Made by a program: the position numbers and the translations under genes. The notes under the pieces were generated by a model, which was given only the letters and a program-made list of their open reading frames with translations, searched no databases and was not told the DNA's origin. Positions 1 to 14,500 of a stretch of 64,000 nucleotides of DNA are shown piece after piece. The first letter of the stretch is position 1, and every line of letters starts with the position of its first letter. This stretch comes from Baylisascaris procyonis (Eukaryota > Nematoda > Chromadorea > Rhabditida > Ascarididae), in NCBI GenBank assembly GCA_037389465.1, contig JAZARR010000212.1:3366001-3430000 (forward strand), given 5' to 3'.

Positions 1-3000
1 CCGCAATGCGAAGGGTTTACGATCGGCATGAGCCATTCACGATGGAAAGAAGAAAATTTGGGATTTTGTGGGAATAAGAGATGCCACAAATGCAAACAGA
101 AAATGGGGTCGTTTGCGGCATATGCTGGCCGCAAAATGAGAATGTGTGGAGAGTGTCAAGAAATTGCAAAACTATCTTCCCTATTCCTCTCTTCTTATGT
201 CGAGTGCCCTTTTCAAAACTGAAGCTATCACATTTTAACCGCAATTTGTGCTACTGAAGAGTTAATGTAAGTTATCGTAATGTTAATTGTACGTCTATGA
301 TATTTTCTACCTTGAGAGGGAGAGGAGGCAATGTTGAGGGAGATTAAGAAGGAGACAAGATAACTTGTTACTATCCCCGAACATCGCGTGTTCACCGAGT
401 CTAACCTGCGAGCAGAGCCTGCGCTAAAGGCAAAGAAGCACATATTTTTTCCTCTTCGAAAGTGACTTGCTTCACATAAGTAATAGCGAGTATGGTTGAG
501 ATAACGGTACGTCGATATTTAGAGTCCACTAAATTTGCGAACTAGAAAATGGGTAGACTACAAGAAATTCGACATGCTTGATTTTTGTGAGAAGCGAACA
601 ACATTCGTGGCACTAGAAATTCAACGGCTCTCTAGTGAAACTTTTTTTTGGTAGGCTGATACTACGTTATAAGAGGTTGTAGTTTATGTTGTCGTGTTGT
701 AATCTCATTGTGCAACATATTTCACAAACTAATTTTGCGTGATATTGCAAATGCGTATATAGGCATATTATTTGAACCAAACACTCTGAGCAGCAGTGTA
801 TATCATTTCTTGCATGTTCAACAGTTACGAAAAGGGAATTAGTTCAACGATATTATATGCTTTTGCAAACTTACCCTCGTCTTAGTGCACAAATTCTTAT
901 TTACTCACTACTATGGAGTGTGGCCGATTTCCTTCTTTCTATGCCGCTGTTCAGTGATGAACCCATACTCCAGTCTTCCGCTATTCGCTACGAGGAGCTA
1001 ACATCTCAAATGCAAAAGTGTATTGCTTGTTGTGCTAATTTGCGCTAATAGTTTGTCGAACACTTCTATTTAGTTTTTGAAGGTATTATCCACTTTCTAT
1101 CGGGGAGTCCTTCCGAATAACATCGCTGAACTATATTCTAGTCATTCTCCCTGCTACTTATTCGATCCGCCCTTGCTTCTCTGAATAACATGAGCTTGGT
1201 GAATCAGTTGTTCTTCCCCCGAAAAATGTGTCCCGATGCCTGAAGCCTTTCGGATATCGACTTTTCGGGCAGTGTCTTGGTTGTCGTAAGGTCCTTCAGT
1301 ACTGACTGAGTGCTCAGTGGAGCTCCTGCTTGTTCTTACCACCCGCATTCAAGAATTCTCTCAAGAAATTTGCTCACTGCTGCAAATTCTTTTGCTCGTA
1401 GGCTCCAACCTGAAGCTATATACATTCACAATGCTGGAGCACGTTAAATGTATTGCAGCTGTTTCTAAATTGGGACAGTGTATTCTGTGGAACATCCTAC
1501 TCGCGTCATTATTGACCTTACTGAACAGAACAGATCGACTCATTTAAATGTCTTACCGAAAGGGATATAGTAAAATTGGGTTTCCTAATGGACTGTGTGA
1601 TTAGCCCCTTAGTGCAACCAGCTGGGCAAAGTGTAATATTGGAGTGAAAATCTTGCACCGCACGTCGCAACACGTCGATTGAGAAACTTAGCGAGCGTAG
1701 AGTAATCACAGAGCTGTGACGAAATGTCATTCTAACCTTGAATTTTTCTGATGTTTCCGAGCGCATACCGACTATGGCGGTTGTCGAGGTATTCTCTTCG
1801 GTTAGAGCAAGCGCACTCTACCGTGACTACGCGTACCCATAACAGATCACAAATGTCCGCGCAGCAAGACGACTCAGAGGCACAAATGAAATCAATGAAT
1901 GCGAAATAAGTTGGCTGTTGATATTCGCTCTGTACTGTGATTATCTATCGTATTTTATTAGACATTGTTGGCGGTTGAGTGATTACGGTGGAACCCTGAG
2001 CCTATTTTTCTCTCGCTGTTTCTTCGCAATGAGTTTCGAGACGGTGATCCACTACTCTGTAGGAGAACTTTAGCCGGCAGGTATGAAAGAGACTCATCAA
2101 ATAATTGGAAAGCTTGCAGACGAGCTTTTCTTGTGTGGAGAGAATCAAGCCAACATATTCGTCGTTTCTCAAACTTCAGTCACAGTAGCCGAATTTTGCT
2201 GTGTGATTTTTCAATTACTCAATACGGCAGCATCTTCAAATGTCTTGAGAAAATTTGTAATCGTGTACTGTCTAAGCATTCCGCAAGCTTGCTTGAATAA
2301 TCTTGATCATTCAAGAATAGAAACTGATGGGTTCACTAAATGTAGTAATGGTGACGGTCGAAGTATCGGCGTCCTCATCAGATGTTCGCATCCTCCACCA
2401 AAAAATTGTTCCATCTTCTTTAAGTGCAAAGTTCTTTGATTCCTTTTGGATCTTTCCGCTGCACATTAACAAGAGAACGCGAGCGATCACCTGCTCGGCA
2501 ATTTGTCTAAAATGCCCGAAATTAAAAGTTTTATGCACAAACGACCGTACGATATTGTTGGATAATACAAATAGCTGTCGCATTTTTGACGCGTTGATAA
2601 AATACGTACTGTCAAGTTAACTAGCCCTGTTGAAAATCCTTTTTTAATCGCATCGCTTTTGTTTATTTGTTTTTTATTTTCGTTAGTGTTTATTGAAACT
2701 TATGTTACCATGACCGTTGCGTTTCTGCTAACTTCGATCTCCCCTGCTAACTCCTATCAGCGTATTGCCACCGATTCAACGCTTAGGTATGGCCAGATAT
2801 TTTGACACTACACTCAGCTTTTCAGCATTAGTCACCATTATGAAACTGGAAGCGAATTTATCACGGAGCCCAAATTTGTTCCCTATTCTGAATCTTTTCA
2901 TTTGCTCTAAGAATATGATTATTGCCTCTTCCTTGAAATGGTGGCAAATATTATAAGTTCATCGGTTGTATATTGGGAAAATCATATTTCTAGAAATCGA

Positions 3001-5490
3001 GAGCAAAAATTACAGTTAATTTCAGACTAACGCAAAAACATTCGGTAGCATGTGCAAAGAGTTTGTAATGGTAATCACGAAAGAGACAGGTATTGGAGGA
3101 GCAGTTGTTTTACTGTGCTATTGCAAACGGCTTCGACATGCTTCGACAAGCACTTACATTAATGCCGAATGAAGCTGCTGCTAATGAAGAGGATACAACC
3201 ACCCAATGTAACCACTAAAACGCTAAATGCCATTAGTCTGTCGAATGGGAAAAGGAAGGAGGGGAGAAGAAATGAGTATGAAACCATAACATACGGAAAA
3301 AGACTGGAAGCCGTCAATAGTATTTTTTAAAAAGAAGCTTTTGTTCTTTTGACAAGAAAATGCAAAGAGCTTCCATTAACTCACTAAAAAGAAGTGTCGC
3401 CGCATTTCTTTCAACGTTCCGGAATCTTAACAACCGCTTTATGAGACCATGACAGTCCGAGGTTAAACGGAGTCATGTTGATAAGGCGTCATCTTGTCAG
3501 TGAAAAACAGCACTTCATAGTTATATAATGCCTTGAGCTATTTTTTGATGTTTTGGATTTTTTAGAGACTGCGGAAGCATTTTCCTGCATAACTTCCTAT
3601 TTTAACATAGATCTGTTATCTATGCGGCGTTCTTCATGGCACGCATAGGTCAAGTACTCGAAAGTGACTAGAAGATCAAGACGTCGTCACAAATTTACCT
3701 TCCTTCACAAGAAGGACTTATTGCGCATTTTTAACAGTCGCATTTATTTTGATTGTAGCAACTATTTTGAACAGTATCACGGATAAACTATAGCACAATA
3801 GCAAACCTCTTCTAGCTGAATAAGCTTTCGATGTTACTAACGTGCAACTATATGAATATGAAAGCGCGCACAACAATACAGAAGTGTCTGTAATGATGCT
3901 GCTCATAGGCGGAGCCTGCATTCAAGAACTTTGCAGTATAAATAGGGCAACTTAGTTCATGTTGTCCATCGAATAGCAAGCATAAGTATCACCAAATCTG
4001 GTTTTTTTTGCTGTTCGTTAAACAATTCCCAATGCATTCAGTTTTCTGACATTAGCGCATTAATTTCTTATATGAGAAAATCACTCGTTCAGTTATTTCT
4101 TTTCATTTTCATAACTTTTGATAGGCGTTCTTTGATTTCACACTGCATTTACTAGATATTATTCGGGATAATTCATGCTTCAATAGGTTTGCATTCTTCA
4201 TATTCATCCTTAAGATGCGCAACATGCCAAACTAGCTATTGCAATCACCGAAGTTCAACGTCTTTATCACGTTCTTTATATTCATACTTTCCCAGCCACT
4301 GCGATCATAAGCATGTGCTCGACCGACGTAAAACAGCACTTATCAGTGCTACGTTTGCATCGATCCTTCCTTTTAAGCACATGTTCCTTTCATGGATGTA
4401 AGAAGCCCGAAAATCACAGAGTCTATGGCTTTAGAATCAAGCATCCACTGTCATTTTAACCTATGAAAGCGTTCGAACGTATCGACCGTTCTTTTTTGTC
4501 ATGTAGGTATTTTCCAAAAGCCAGCTGAGATGAAAGGAAAAAATCTGTGAGGCTTTAGTTCTTGTTCTTCAGAAATTCAACACCTGTCCAGAGGGACGCT
4601 TTCATGAAATTCGGTGCTGACAGTTTGCTTCTTGGATGGACCAGGCAACCAAACTGCAACCGCCGACTTGTAATACAATTTCGATTCCCTTGATTATTCC
4701 GGCAAAATTTCCTCACCCTCTATTTATGACCGTCTCTCTTCAATTAGTACATCGTCTCCCTTCTAATCTTTCAATTTCTCATCCATTTTTGTACAAAATT
4801 TCTTCGAATGCTGCGCATGCGATTTTGTTCTATCGTGAATGGTCTGATGTGTGACATTTGTCGCACTCTTTCATTGGTGCATGTTCTTGATTGTATTCAT
4901 TGGGAAGCAGTTAACATTTTTCATCTCTTCAAAAGTCTCACCTCGAATACAATTCAATTCCGTATCTATCTCACTTAATTGCTTAGTTACAATTTGTGCT
5001 GCACTTTTTCAAAAAAAAAAAAAAAAGATAAAGATGTGAAGTGCAGCGAATAAAATCTAAAAATGAGGAGGCGGGACCCTTATACAGATGGCCATCGATG
5101 CAAAACGACTCTCATAGTTTAAATTCAGTAGGCGTTGATTTGATGATCACATTACAGCGTTACTGCACTTTTAGCAACGTCTATGATGATCTTACTTCGT
5201 TCTGGCTAAAACTTTTTTGCAATTTTTGCAGCATCATTTGCGACATTACCAGCTCGTTCGTTCTCTTCGGCCAATACTTTATTCTTTGCTGTAATGTATT
5301 TCCCTTCGATAATGTTGCCTTTTTAAAGGTGTGTATTTACGTTTCTTCATGGCATGCTGATAATTTCGCCTAGGAACCTGTGAAATATTTCAGTGAGAAG
5401 AAATATTTGTTTACCTAGAGATTTCTTCACTTGCGCGATCGATGCTAGGCTTATAATTTTCCAGCTGTCTTTTTCTGATGGGATTTCTTT
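1..5490. other. No recognised gene; mostly non-coding
   Basis: I see no exon set that joins in phase here. Short open frames occur, the longest being about 118 codons at 2083-2439 (+) overlapped by 90 codons on the minus strand at 2311-2583, but none has a recognisable motif or flanking splice sites that extend it. The stretch contains a diverged dispersed repeat (about 1022-1695, listed separately), an A-run near 5010, and a TATA-like string near 3936-3943 with nothing downstream to support a promoter. Upstream regulatory sequence for the PTR gene probably lies in the last 1-2 kb, but I cannot point to a site. Confidence 0.5.
1022..1695 (-). repeat. Diverged dispersed repeat, copy A (possible DNA-transposon remnant)
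   Basis: Two blocks, 1022-1093 and about 1607-1695, match blocks at 11490-11559 and 11565-11655 with scattered substitutions. In copy B the blocks are almost adjacent, while here about 510 bp separates them. On the minus strand both copies encode a similar short peptide (here AVQDFHSNITLCPAGCTKGL, there a close variant ending CSAGCTKGV). Its position just before a shared 3' segment resembles the C-terminal end of a decayed mariner/Tc1-like transposase. That family guess is inference. The repetition is directly visible. Confidence 0.55.
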
Positions 5491-5501
5491 CATAAATTCA
5501 G
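5485..5501 (+). promoter_or_regulatory. Candidate spliced-leader acceptor for the PTR gene
   Basis: A pyrimidine-rich stretch ending in TTCAG at 5501 lies 52 bases before the first in-frame ATG of the PTR gene (5554). The reading frame is closed by a stop at 5512-5514, so coding cannot extend much further upstream without another exon. Use as a trans-splice site is inferred from nematode gene structure. Confidence 0.25.
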
Positions 5502-5553
5502 TTGCAGAATTTAGCTCAAAGGGAATATCGACCTACCGGATTTCATCTTCGTT

Positions 5554-8500
5554 ATGCAAACAAAAGGCGATGCATTGCAAATTCAACTCCAGCAATCGGC
5601 ATTGCATAAACACGAAGAGACCCGACTGATCCGATTGATTTGCGCTGCGTTTCGGCGATGGGCATATTTCATTGCAAAACATACTACTTCAGCCATTATT
5701 ATCTGTATTCTTACCTCAGTTGTATGTGCTGTGAAGGTCGCTCAAACGCCGTATGTGATTTATTTAATTTGAATTTGCTAGTAAAATGCCAAACGCTTTC
5801 TAAAACCCAGAGATTTTGCATTTTTGCTGAGTCCAGGTGAAAATTTGACACAGAGAGCGATCAACGCCAACATTTGATTACCTGAGATTTAAGCATATAT
5901 CATGTGCCACAGTTTAGCCTGAAGCATACCCATGAGAGCTCACGAGTGTGCGCGGTTGAATCCTTCGCTGTTAGATGTTTTTAATTCGAATAGTTAATAC
6001 TTTCGGGTTGAGCTTGCTAAAGCAACGGGCGCCGGAGCGTTCAACCGTATTGCCGCTTTTCCTTGGAGCTATTCCTTTCTCGAACTTCAATTTTGTCTGC
6101 GCTTCCGTCATCCACCTTTAGTCATCCACTTATTTTCGCTCATTTTTCTTCGTCACCGTTGCTTTTCATCAAGTCACTGCTGGTTTGCTAAAGCGCGTTT
6201 ATAAGTCTCGTTATTTATGATTTTTGAGGTATTTCTGAACTTTAATATCGGCAATAATCAAGTGCAACTATAAAGATCCTTCACTCTACCGGAAACCTTT
6301 TGGTAGTAAATGTTCTGCTGGCATTATGGAATTATTGACATATGCATCTACACGAAAATCATGGAAGATATTTTGTCTTATAGTTTCAGATGTCACCGAA
6401 AATGCTGTTGAACTTTGTTTATGTCATTTCAAACGGTCAGTAGTCTTTGTGCCTATGAGGATGCCATATTGCTGTAAGCTTCAAGAAAGCATGAATTTTT
6501 CAACGCCTCCTAAAAACTCTTCGTAGGCGAGACATAAATCGAAACTGTTTGAAAATCTCTCGAATAACTTGTTTCATTCGTTTAAACGATAGCTTTGCTT
6601 TCAGCTACCAAAATGATATGATGGGTTTCATTCCTTATGGAGCAAGGTCACGTGAGGAATATGCTATCCGCGAAGAATTTACAAATAGAGGTGGGAGAGG
6701 TGTCTTTATGATGGCACTCATTGTTGCCAAGGATGGAGGGACGGTGCTAAGAGCGGAAACCCTTCGTGAAGCCGTGAAGGTATGATTCGCATTGATTCCA
6801 GTATGTGAGTTCTGTCTGTTGTTACCGATAGAAAGGGAGTAAGTGAATGAGTGAATGTTCAATAATCAGAATCGTTCATTGAAGTAAAATTTTCCTTTAG
6901 TGTTTGTTGCTAATGTGTACTTTTTGTATTGATGCCAATCTAGCTGAATAAGCAGTAGAATCTTTTCAGTGTGAACCAAAAAAGGAAAACGCAAATATGA
7001 GTTCGAATCCAAACGGAAGCTTTTATCCCGTGAGCAGTAGTCCTTCCCCTATTCCCATCTCCCTACCTCCTACTCCCCTCCCCACTTCGATTGCAACCCA
7101 AGAGAGAGAGATACACTTATCGTAAAAACTAACGAGCAATTTGGCGACAACAGGATACCCCTATCAAGGGTCTCAACTATTGCAAATTAATAGTTTTCAA
7201 AAGATCCTATGTTGGTGAAAAATCACAAAAGAATGAATGTTGTGAGATTTTTTGAATTTCAGATAAACGATATAATTGTGAATAATTTTACACTTTTAAA
7301 TCATATAACGGGAAAACACGAAAATTATAACGAATATTGCAATACTTTCTGTATTATAAACGAGCCCCTAAGGCAATTCTACGTAAGTGAATATTTTCTA
7401 TTTTGCCTGCTTTAATAGAGAATGAGATACTTGTTTCGTTAGTGTATTGCTAAAATGAGTAATGTAATGCTCATTTTTCCTCCTTTGGGAAACTTTACTA
7501 AAATATTCTTATTTAGGCAATTTTTTCATTTTTGCAAGTTGGAATGATAATCACCTCAGTTTCTAGAAGCTGTATCATTTGTTCTCAATTCTCAACAAAA
7601 CTAATTGCAGAAACTCGTCGTGGCTTCTTTTTGTTTTCCGGTTTTCTGTCGTACAGGTTTTTCCGCATAGATACGTTATTGCACAGTAATCAATTTCGAA
7701 TTGTAACGCATATAGTTGACGCTTGCTATCATCCTATTTAATTTTGCTGCATTTCGACCTCAATGGACAGCAAGAAGCCATTGAAATCTACAGCCAAAAT
7801 TTTGAGGAAGTTATTGTGCAGTTACTTGACCATTTGGGTGCGCAATTAATTGTTGGCATATTTTGCTGTAAACAGTGATGCCGTGAGATCTCCTACAGTG
7901 TACTGAGTGAGCAATGACAGCGATCACGTGATTGCACCTGACAAAATTGCATTTAGTGATGCAAAAAAAAAAAAAAAAAAAAAGAAAGAAAAATGCTTGC
8001 TTTTTTGTGAACACGAATAACCTCTCATCTAGTTTCGCACCTGGTTCATGAAATTGTAAAAGCTCATTTAAACAAGAATATGTTCTAAAGGGTGCTTACA
8101 TCTTGCGAGTATAGAATTGATGATCACCGCATCGGTTATGCAAAAGTTTTTTTTTTTTTTTTCAGAATGGTTTCGTAGTGCAGCTGGGGTTACTCGCTGC
8201 TAATATGTCACTCAGCGAGCGAATATCTCTTGGCTATCCGGTAACTGAACTCTACGGTAGAAGAGTGAATATTCAGGTGATTTGTTGAAAACATCTTAAC
8301 CTTATTCAGCATTTAAATCGCTCGTATGAATATTTTTTCTCATGCAGCAAACTCAATGTGTCCGTAATGCCAAGGAAAACAATCGACATCATGCCTGAAA
8401 GTAACACATGGAAAGAGTGCTGTTTGATGTTATAAAGGGATGTAGGACTCTTTAGATAGAACGACAATGTTGAATATTCCCCTCAGTCGGATTCAGCATG

Positions 8501-11500
8501 TACTATCGTCATCAGTACTCAATAGGCTTACTTCGCTTAGGGTTGTTTGCATCCGAATTGGTTTCAACCGAATGCTGTCCAAGTGCTTTATGGTGATTTC
8601 CGCTTGCTCAAGTTTCTTACTGCATTAAGCTCAAGGGCGTGACTTCTTCATATACCCCGATTCGAAACTTGCGCTCTTGTCGTGTACTTTAGTTTATTTT
8701 TTAGTTCAGACTAACGATAGGGGGCTTTGAAATGAAGGTTCATAGAGGAAAAATAGTTGAAAAACTGAGTTCATGACCATTTAAGATGCGAAATAAAATT
8801 CCTCATGCTCTATCTTGAGTGCTGTGCAGATGCTTTTGAGAAAGAAAAAGAGATTTAAGCACTGAGATTTCCCACATTTTTGAGTTTAAAAAGATGCCTC
8901 ATAGCGTCATTGTTTAGCCAAATTTCCATGGCGTTGTTTTGCTGAACGATACTATGACGAATAGCACGGAAATGGATGAAGGAGACAATAGCATATTGAT
9001 ATCGAATATGGTTTCTGCGAAAATGCTCGCTTTATTGTATCGCGAAGAACGTACGGGTGATTGGACTGATAACGAGGTTACCGATTATGAACTATCAATT
9101 GTTAACTATTTTCAAAGGTAAATGCTGTTTTTTCCTGCCATGAGAATCGGTATTCGGAAATCGGTATATCCTTTGTGAGTTGCACTACTCTGCAACCTTT
9201 GGAAGTGTATGAGCCATCAAATTCGAGTTCCAAACGTAGGTATTTGATTGCTTGGGAACTCAGGCACACATAAGAACGATCGGAACATCCTCCGGACGTT
9301 TCAGTACGCGAATTCAGTTTCCAAATAGGTTTGAAATAAATTTTAAGATCGTTCCCAACTCAGGAATAAAAACCACTATTGTGAAAGTGCTTTCAAATAT
9401 GCTTAGCTCGTTCCTTCTTGCTGTTTCTGATAATCTGAGGGCTCTCAGGGCAGATTTTGTCAGTTTTCATTGCAATGAAGAGAGCGATGATCGAATTTAC
9501 GTAAAAATTTATATTGGTTCCGTTCAAATCCACAATTTTGCTAATGAGGAAGTTGGGCAATGTATCAAGACGGGAGCATCGGCAACAAAATCGTCGATGG
9601 GTATATTTATAGCCATTTGATGAACATTTCTTTGTCCACTCTTGATACAATCCCTCAAGCGCGTTTCTTACACCGAAAATGAGACACCAACCGCTTTCGC
9701 TTGAGCATATTTGAAATAGTGTGACTCGTACATTTTTTTGTATATATGGCAGTTTTGCAAGTATTTAACAGAACAGCCCTCAGCTATTAGATGTTGTCAA
9801 TTACAATTAACGGAAATTCAGTGGATTGGCAATCGTTCACCATTTTGAAAACAGTAAGTATAAACTATTCTGCGAACTTAAGCACTACTGTTATTGCTCC
9901 AATAGGAAGCAATAAACAGTCACTTTATCACTTCTCAGATGCCGTAATTTTCCGCCGTGGTGAACGAAAAACACACGAAAACTTTGTTTACTCCACTCCC
10001 AGCGATCGCAGGAAGTACAACGAAAGTGGCAAAATATATTTTATGAATACGTTCAACACTAACGGTCGCACATCTGCAGACCGCCCAAGTCCACTCAGCC
10101 TTCCTTGGGACTCCACCTATACGCTTGTGTTTTCCGATAAAGTACATTCAAAACTTTAGCATGCGTTGAGTATGTTTTGCAGCGTTTAATACTACATCAC
10201 TCACGGAAATTACTTTTTCAGGGTTTATCAACCGGAATTTGTGCGAATTTTTGTGGTGAGCTTCTCGTATATTGATTACGAAATTACGAGAGCCGGATTA
10301 AGCATGTTACCATATCTTATCGTTGGATTTGCCATTATGTCTTTATGCTCGACACTTTCGACATTGATCAGTGCCGCATATATGCAACAAATCAGCTTTC
10401 ATAAGGTAAAAATTGCAGAGTTTACAATAAGTTAGGTAAATACAACTAAGTCTATATAGAAATTATCGATGATATCAGAAATGGGGACATATTAGAAACG
10501 GAACGTTATAAGGAAAACAAAAACGAACTTGAGTAATTCGGCGTGGAGTCTAATAATCGAAATAGAAAAGCATTTCAAAATTTGATGGCAAATATTTCAA
10601 ACTTTAGTGGCACTCTAGTATGATGTGTAGATCGTTCACGTTTTTTGAAAGTTATCATTATTTTCCCAAAGTTTTTACTGTGAAAAAAGTGGAAACTTTC
10701 CTATATGCTGTTTCATTCCTTGTGGAGAGGAAAATCCACTTCATTTCCTCCTCTCTCCTCTATCTCTACAAAGTCCAGTTGGCGAACAATTCGTTACCTC
10801 GAACAACGCGTCACCTTTAATGAAAACTCTCTATTTGAAGCGCAACAAATATCATTTCGGCGGTCTTTATTCTATATGAAAAGGTCGTTAAACTTCGCTG
10901 TACGAATAGTTGAACAAGCACATTTTCAGATTTATTTGGCAATTATTGCTTGTATATGTCCTTTTATGGCCAATGCGACAGCGATCGGCATTCTCTTATC
11001 GATTGGAGTGAGATACGGATCCATCTTATGCATTACTCCATTTCTTGTGCTTGCTATTGGCAAGTTTATTTTTTCACTAACATTTTCAATTCATTTACTA
11101 ACGTCCCCATTTAGATGTCGACTCATTGATGTAATAACGTCAGAAAGTATGACTCCATCGCTTTATTTATTAGTATATACTAAAGCTAGGTGAGCGGCAG
11201 TAATACGGACACATTTTAAATATAGCTCGCTAGTTTAATTGCACTTGCACTTGTCATCAATAGTGCATAGAAATCTGCGTAGAGCTGCTTAATGCGAGCT
11301 AGTGACCCTATTTATATTTTGGAGTGAATTAATTATATGGACCAATTATACTAACTAATAATTAGTTATATGAAGTGAGGAGGACTTCCTTGGTTTGCTG
11401 CACCTGTTAGGAGACGTCCCCATCGTGACCGCATGCTCTCATCTTCCGCTCTTCTCCATGAGAAGTCAACATTTCATCGCAGAAGTGTAATGCTTGTTGT

Positions 11501-14500
11501 GCCAATTTGCCTTGATAACTTATCAAACACTTCTATTTAGTTTTTGAAGGTATTATCCAACTCCTTTAGTGCAACCGGCTGAGCAAAGCATAATATTCGA
11601 GTCAAAATCTTGCGCCACACGTCGCATTACGTTGTCCATTGGGAAACTCAGCGAGTATTTGAAAAAATGGGTCGGGTCATTCGAATGCGGAAGGTGCTTG
11701 GCAGTAGTCGACTTTTTAGGTTTTGTAGCTCGAAGTTTGTTTGGGGCGACTGTCGATTTAAGCGGAGACGTAACGTGATATTTAGCTATTCTCTGGCCTG
11801 ATTTTCTTTTCTGCAACCATGTGGAATGCAACGGTCACATATCCTTTTACGTTGCAAGCGTCGATAAATCATAAACGAATTGCCTCCATTAACGTGAGGC
11901 CACTTATTCCGTGAATTCTGAAATAAAACCCACTAATATTCTGTGAATTCAATGATATCTGGTATTTGATTTGTAATTTTTCAATAATCTTAAAATTCCT
12001 TTGCTGGCAGTTATCGTTGTGGGCAGGACGTTTTTATTTTCGAGACGACGGGCTGCTAATTGAAATTTCACTCACTCACTCTCTCTCTCTCCTTTGTGAT
12101 GAGCATCTATCTGCTCGCATATTACAGAGTGTGGTGGAATGTGCTCTTGAAAAAGTGCCGATATATTCTTGAAACATTAGTTGTGAGTCAATTATGAAAT
12201 TATTCAGATTATTCCTGTTATTGAGGAATCGTCGCTGCTAACTTTGTGGCAAACTTTTTGAATTTCTTGTCTGCTTTAGTGGATGCCTCTTCGATCAAAG
12301 CATGCGTACTGTGGGTTCTAAATAATCTAACCTCGCACCCTGGCAATTCAAGCCAAGAACTCTTTCTTCCATCGCCTGTAGACGCTGTAGTGAACTGAAT
12401 CAGATCGTTTTTCATCGTCAGTTCCCATGCTCCATGACCGTCTTCGTCAGTGTTCAGCTAATAAGGATTCATAGAGAAAGTGCAGTCCTCAATGACTCGA
12501 ATTTCGCTTGTACCACTAGCTTACATTTGAAAGTTGAGAAGCATCGCTTACACGCAGCAGAGTGCATCTCACAACCTCTACGATCACTTCAGGCGTTGAC
12601 GATGCGTATTTGATGATTCACGCATGGCAAAGGGTCACTGATAAATGCAGAAATCATCCGACAAAAGACGACTGCGAAGCGTATCGACTAGCAGAGGTTG
12701 GCCTCATCGAATCACTTGCTCTAACTCTTCAGAAATTGTTAACTTAATCAAGATTTGACAGCAATAAGCTTATGAAAATTCAGGTACTGGCTGAGACTGG
12801 ACCTGCGATTCTGATTTCGGCACTCACAAATATTCTCGCTGATGCGGTTGGGACGTTTACTGGATCACCGGAAATAACATTGCTATGTTATGGAAATATG
12901 GCTTCAATTTTTATGGATTTCGTTTATCAGGTTTTTTTTAACATTTCTATTTTCATTAGAGTGTTTAGGATATTTTCGACATGAGAGCAGCAAAAAATTC
13001 CAAAAATGGAATCGAATCGTCATAGCTCATATCTTCTTAGGTTTCATTTTTGTTTCTTTCTAAAAGCAAAACTGAGATTCTTGCTTAGGCAAAAATATAT
13101 TATTTGATAGCCTCAGACATGTCCATAAACTTTCTTCTACTTGTACCGGTCGGTTGATTGTCAGCGTTTTTCCTTATTACTTAAGCTTTAATATACAGTC
13201 GAATTCTGCCACCATAGAAGAGAAAGATATGCACAGGCATGACGGAAATTTTATTGGTTTAAACTGGAGTAGAAAATCGCGTTATTTCATCGCATATGAG
13301 AGCAGCATTGAAATAGAAATGAAAATCCTCCAAAAACTATGACTACCAACGTTATTGCCGAACGGGTTAACGTTGTAGCCAAAATTTGTTAGCTGTCTTT
13401 GCTTCTATGGAAGCGTTTTACTTTCTACTCCGCCTACGCTTCCGCTAAGTGCAAATGAAATGTTTTTTTCATCCTTTTCTGCCTCTTTTATTTGAATGGT
13501 TTTTTGTTGGTTGAGGGAACTCGATCTGTATTCGTGGCGAGTGCAGTCGATCATTGCAATCATTTCGCAAAGATGATGTCGCAAAACCAGAATTATAATC
13601 TACTACAAGCACTTGATGGCACTAAGGGGACATCATTAAATTTAGACTAATAGTCAATTCGAGTATGCCAAAAATAGAGTCCACTTCCTATACCAACATT
13701 CATTTCAGTTAACGTTCTATTCGGCAATAATGTGCATTGCGGGTTGTTCTGAAATGATGGCAGAAAGCGAACGGCTCAATACGCACTCCATCGAAATTGA
13801 TAGTGAAAAACGCATGAATATGTCGAATTGTTGCGCTCAGGTAACTTATTATTTAACACACTAACAGATAATACTCATGAAAAATATCCTAACAATATAT
13901 AATGCCCGTTAAATGGTTATTATTTCCGTTTCGAGAGGAGCACATAATACCAACCTCAAGATATAACTGACTTCGTAATTGTCCCCTCCTCAAAACTACT
14001 ATATAGGAGATAGAAGACTTACCTGATTTAGAGTGTCGATTAAAAGACAACTCTTGTCAGCAATTTTTGAGATCTTTATTATCAAGAATCTTCTAGTGAA
14101 AAATTTCAAAAGCTTGAAATATATGATTGACTATATTGCACGGATGTCGAGCACATATTTTATCTGGAAGCCTTTATCAACGATTAATTGCAGACATCGC
14201 GTGGATTTCATGACCATGTGAAGCACAGGTGCACTGCGTTTTTGGATGCATATGTGAAACTTGTTACGAATGGGATGTTCGCTTTTGGCGTTTTCTGCTT
14301 CTGGATTATTTTCATCGCGTTCTCGATCGTTGTAAGTGGACTCACTTACTAATAATCCTCACATAACTTATTAAATTTTATCACTTTTCCTCTAATAGTT
14401 CAAAATTTTCACAATTTGAGTCAATAATTTTAGGAGCTCTACCTACTTACAGTGACCTATCGCAAAAAAAATTGAAATATGATACGAAAACCGGAAATAA

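Noticed and set aside
28..222. 64-codon Cys/Lys-rich frame at the window start
   Set aside because: It has paired CxxC-like spacing but no zinc-finger pattern that repeats. It is overlapped by an equally long antisense frame, and no splice-supported continuation is visible.
7003..7016. GTTCGAATCC-like string as a possible tRNA T-arm
   Set aside because: The flanking bases do not form a T-stem, and no acceptor or anticodon arms are found upstream. It lies in PTR intron 2.
7964..8014. Minus-strand frame at 7811-8014 starting near an A-run
   Set aside because: The Phe/Lys run comes from the homopolymer, and the frame lies within a PTR intron without splice support.
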